In this document: piece by piece, positions 62,693 through 64,000 of the stretch | How the letters are laid out: each line of letters opens with the position of its first letter | How positions within the stretch are numbered: position 1 is the stretch's first letter | From: Streptomyces longhuiensis | GTDB taxonomy: Bacteria; Actinomycetota; Actinomycetes; Streptomycetales; Streptomycetaceae | DNA length: 64,000 nt | Reading direction: 5' to 3' | Assembly (NCBI RefSeq): GCF_020616555.1 | Contig: NZ_CP085173.1 | Span: 8,014,001-8,078,000 of the forward strand | The notes under the pieces: model-generated | What the model was told of the DNA's origin: nothing | Database searches by the model: none | The model's input: only the letters and a program-made list of their open reading frames with translations | Translations under genes and position numbers: made by a program

Positions 62693-63139
62693 TCACGGCT
62701 CTCGGATCGGTTCGGGCCTGCCCGGACTTTGTGGATTTCCCGCGGCGGGAGATCTGAAGACCCACCATCGAAACGCACCGTAATTCGCCACCGCATTAAT
62801 GATGGTCGACGTCGTCTTGGCCGCTACGTACGCTAGGCCCAGAGCGGTCAACCCGGTGACCGTCGCCACGGTTGCACAGTAATTCAGTACGACGAGCACA
62901 AGGTATTTGGCAAAGGCCGGGCCGGCCATCGCTCCGCTTCGGAAGACGAAGGATCTGTTGAGGCCGAAGTTGACCGCCAGTACGGTGACGAACGACAGTG
63001 AGGTGGCCCCGGCCAATGGCATATGAAGTACACCGTGCAGCAGGACCAGCGTCCCTACGTCGATGATGTAGCACAGCCCTCCCACAAGGAGGAATCTTGT
63101 CGTATCGGCCGACGCAAAGCGGCAAGCAGAGTTCCACAT
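62693..63139 (-). CDS. GtrA-family membrane protein
   Basis: 148 residues with four membrane helices of the GtrA type: FLLVGGLCYIIDVGTLVLLH, FVTVLAVNFGLNRSFVFRSG, KYLVLVVLNYCATVATVTGL, and VAAKTTSTIINAVANYGAFR ending in WVFR, the family's conserved N-x-x-x-NRxFVF and FxWWVFR features. ATG at 63137-63139. GtrA proteins act in flipping of lipid-linked sugars or as partners of family 2 glycosyltransferases; here it is divergent from such a glycosyltransferase 90 bases away. Supports a lipid-linked sugar step. Confidence 0.92.
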   Translation of the reverse strand: MWNSACRFASADTTRFLLVGGLCYIIDVGTLVLLHGVLHMPLAGATSLSFVTVLAVNFGLNRSFVFRSGAMAGPAFAKYLVLVVLNYCATVATVTGLTALGLAYVAAKTTSTIINAVANYGAFRWWVFRSPAAGNPQSPGRPEPIREP

Positions 63140-63229
63140 TCTCTGAATGATTTCTGGTACCTTCCTCCGTGCTCAAGGCCGTCGTCGCCGGCGGGTTCCA
63201 GGAAAAGAACCGTGAGAGGGTTTTTCTTC

Positions 63230-64000
63230 GTGTATCAGAACATGAAAGTCGCCGTCGTGGTGCCGGCGTACAACGAGGAAAAGCTGATCGCCCGGACGAT
63301 CAGCACCATGCCCGATTTCGTCGACCATATCGTGGTGATCGACGACGCCAGCAGTGACGAGACGGCGTCCGAGGCGATCGACGCCGGCGACCCGCGGATG
63401 GTGCTCATCCGGCACGAGAACAACACCGGAGTCGGTGGAGCGGTGTGCGACGGGCACCAGGAGGCATTGCGGCTGGGCTGCGACGTCTCGGTGGTCATGG
63501 CCGGCGACGGACAGATGGACCCGGACTATCTTCCAGCCCTGCTCGCTCCGATCTGTGACGGGACCGCCCTCTTCACGAAGGCCAACCGTTTCTACTCTCG
63601 CGACTCCTACCGGGGCATGCCGAAATACCGGATTCTCGGCAACATCATTCTTTCTTTCATGACCAAGCTGGCGTCCGGGTATTGGCACCTGTTCGACCCG
63701 CAGAACGGGTACACCGCGATTCACAGGACGGCACTGGAACGGCTGAATCTCGACCGCGTGGCCAAGGACTACTCGTTCGAGAACGACCTTCTGATCAATC
63801 TGAACATCCTCCGGATCCCCGCCTGCGACGTCCCTGTCCCCGCGGTCTACGGGAGTGAGGTGTCCACCATGCGGATGCACAAGGTCATTCCGGCACTGAT
63901 CGCTCAGCTGGCACGCGGGACCGGCCGACGTGTCGTCCTGAAATATGTTGTCTTCTCCTTCTCGCCGATCGCTCTCCTGCTCCTGGCGGGCCTGTGTCTT
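63230..64000 (+). CDS. family 2 glycosyltransferase (C-terminus outside window)
   Basis: GTG at 63230 with GAGAGGG upstream; an inner ATG at 63242 is possible. 257 codons are seen before the window edge. GT2 fold: MKVAVVVPAYNEEKLIARTI, HIVVIDDASSDETASEAIDA, NTGVGGAVCDGHQEALRLGC, DxD-type SVVMAGDGQMDPDY and a hydrophobic region near the edge (VVLKYVVFSFSPIALLLLAG), as in dolichol-phosphate-mannose synthase-like enzymes with C-terminal membrane helices. It should use a nucleotide-sugar to make a polyprenyl-phosphate sugar or extend a glycan. Divergent from GtrA. Confidence 0.93.
   Translation, partial: MYQNMKVAVVVPAYNEEKLIARTISTMPDFVDHIVVIDDASSDETASEAIDAGDPRMVLIRHENNTGVGGAVCDGHQEALRLGCDVSVVMAGDGQMDPDYLPALLAPICDGTALFTKANRFYSRDSYRGMPKYRILGNIILSFMTKLASGYWHLFDPQNGYTAIHRTALERLNLDRVAKDYSFENDLLINLNILRIPACDVPVPAVYGSEVSTMRMHKVIPALIAQLARGTGRRVVLKYVVFSFSPIALLLLAGLCL

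Overview
The window reads as a Streptomyces (or very close actinomycete) chromosome segment: strongly GC-biased codon third positions, frequent GTG and TTG starts behind GGAGG-type ribosome binding sites, and families typical of the genus (DUF5994, DUF1876, GYD, SpoIIE phosphatases, SecDF fusion, SLT muralytic enzyme). It looks like accessory or chromosome-arm DNA: islands of intact genes are separated by remnants of insertion sequences, nearly all truncated or frameshifted. No tRNA, rRNA or CRISPR array was found.

Layout. 1-4.7 kb: start of a multicopper oxidase lipoprotein, IS and glycoside hydrolase debris, then a coupled pair of a DksA/TraR zinc-finger protein and an MreB-like protein broken by an in-frame TGA, plus a second DksA-like gene. 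5-9.5 kb: a NarL-type two-component system, a small secreted protein and a fused SecDF, whose last codons appear to come from an IS605-type right end; a truncated TnpB follows. 10.5-14.2 kb: two small unknown proteins, a resolvase remnant, a secreted cyclohexadienyl-dehydratase-like protein, and a pair of proteins that both carry an RHIM-like amyloid signalling motif. 14.7-16.4 kb: debris. 16.5-20.1 kb: an NCS1 permease and a NylB-like serine hydrolase, divergent from a LysR regulator with a T-N11-A box.

20.2-33.2 kb: small enzymes (VOC, SnoaL-like, FKBP, methyltransferase, M24 peptidase, fibronectin-III protein, nitronate monooxygenase, NadC, HxlR regulator, AhpD-like) mixed with transposase fragments and an RHS fragment fused in frame to a transposase tail. 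33.3-43.8 kb: quinone oxidoreductase, GAF-SpoIIE phosphatase, a run of small stress-type genes (DUF5994, DUF1876, DUF72), a dienelactone-hydrolase-like protein without its nucleophile, and a MarR-MFS-DUF1330 unit. 44-49.9 kb: an SLT muralytic enzyme behind a long structured leader, an altronate-dehydratase pseudogene, a GYD protein and a 604-residue protein of unknown function. 50-58.7 kb: VOC, SDR, isochorismatase-like, membrane protein, serine hydrolase, cupin, DUF2207-like and LemA. 59.5 kb to the end: a sugar aminotransferase/oxidoreductase pair, a GNAT, a GtrA protein and the start of a family 2 glycosyltransferase, probably the beginning of a glycosylation locus.

The best candidates for something new are the adjacent RHIM-like motif proteins at 12.9-14.2 kb, the 604-residue protein at 48.1 kb, the structured leader at 44.4 kb, and the IS605 right end that supplies the secDF stop codon. 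All calls come from reading the sequence by eye; no database search was run.
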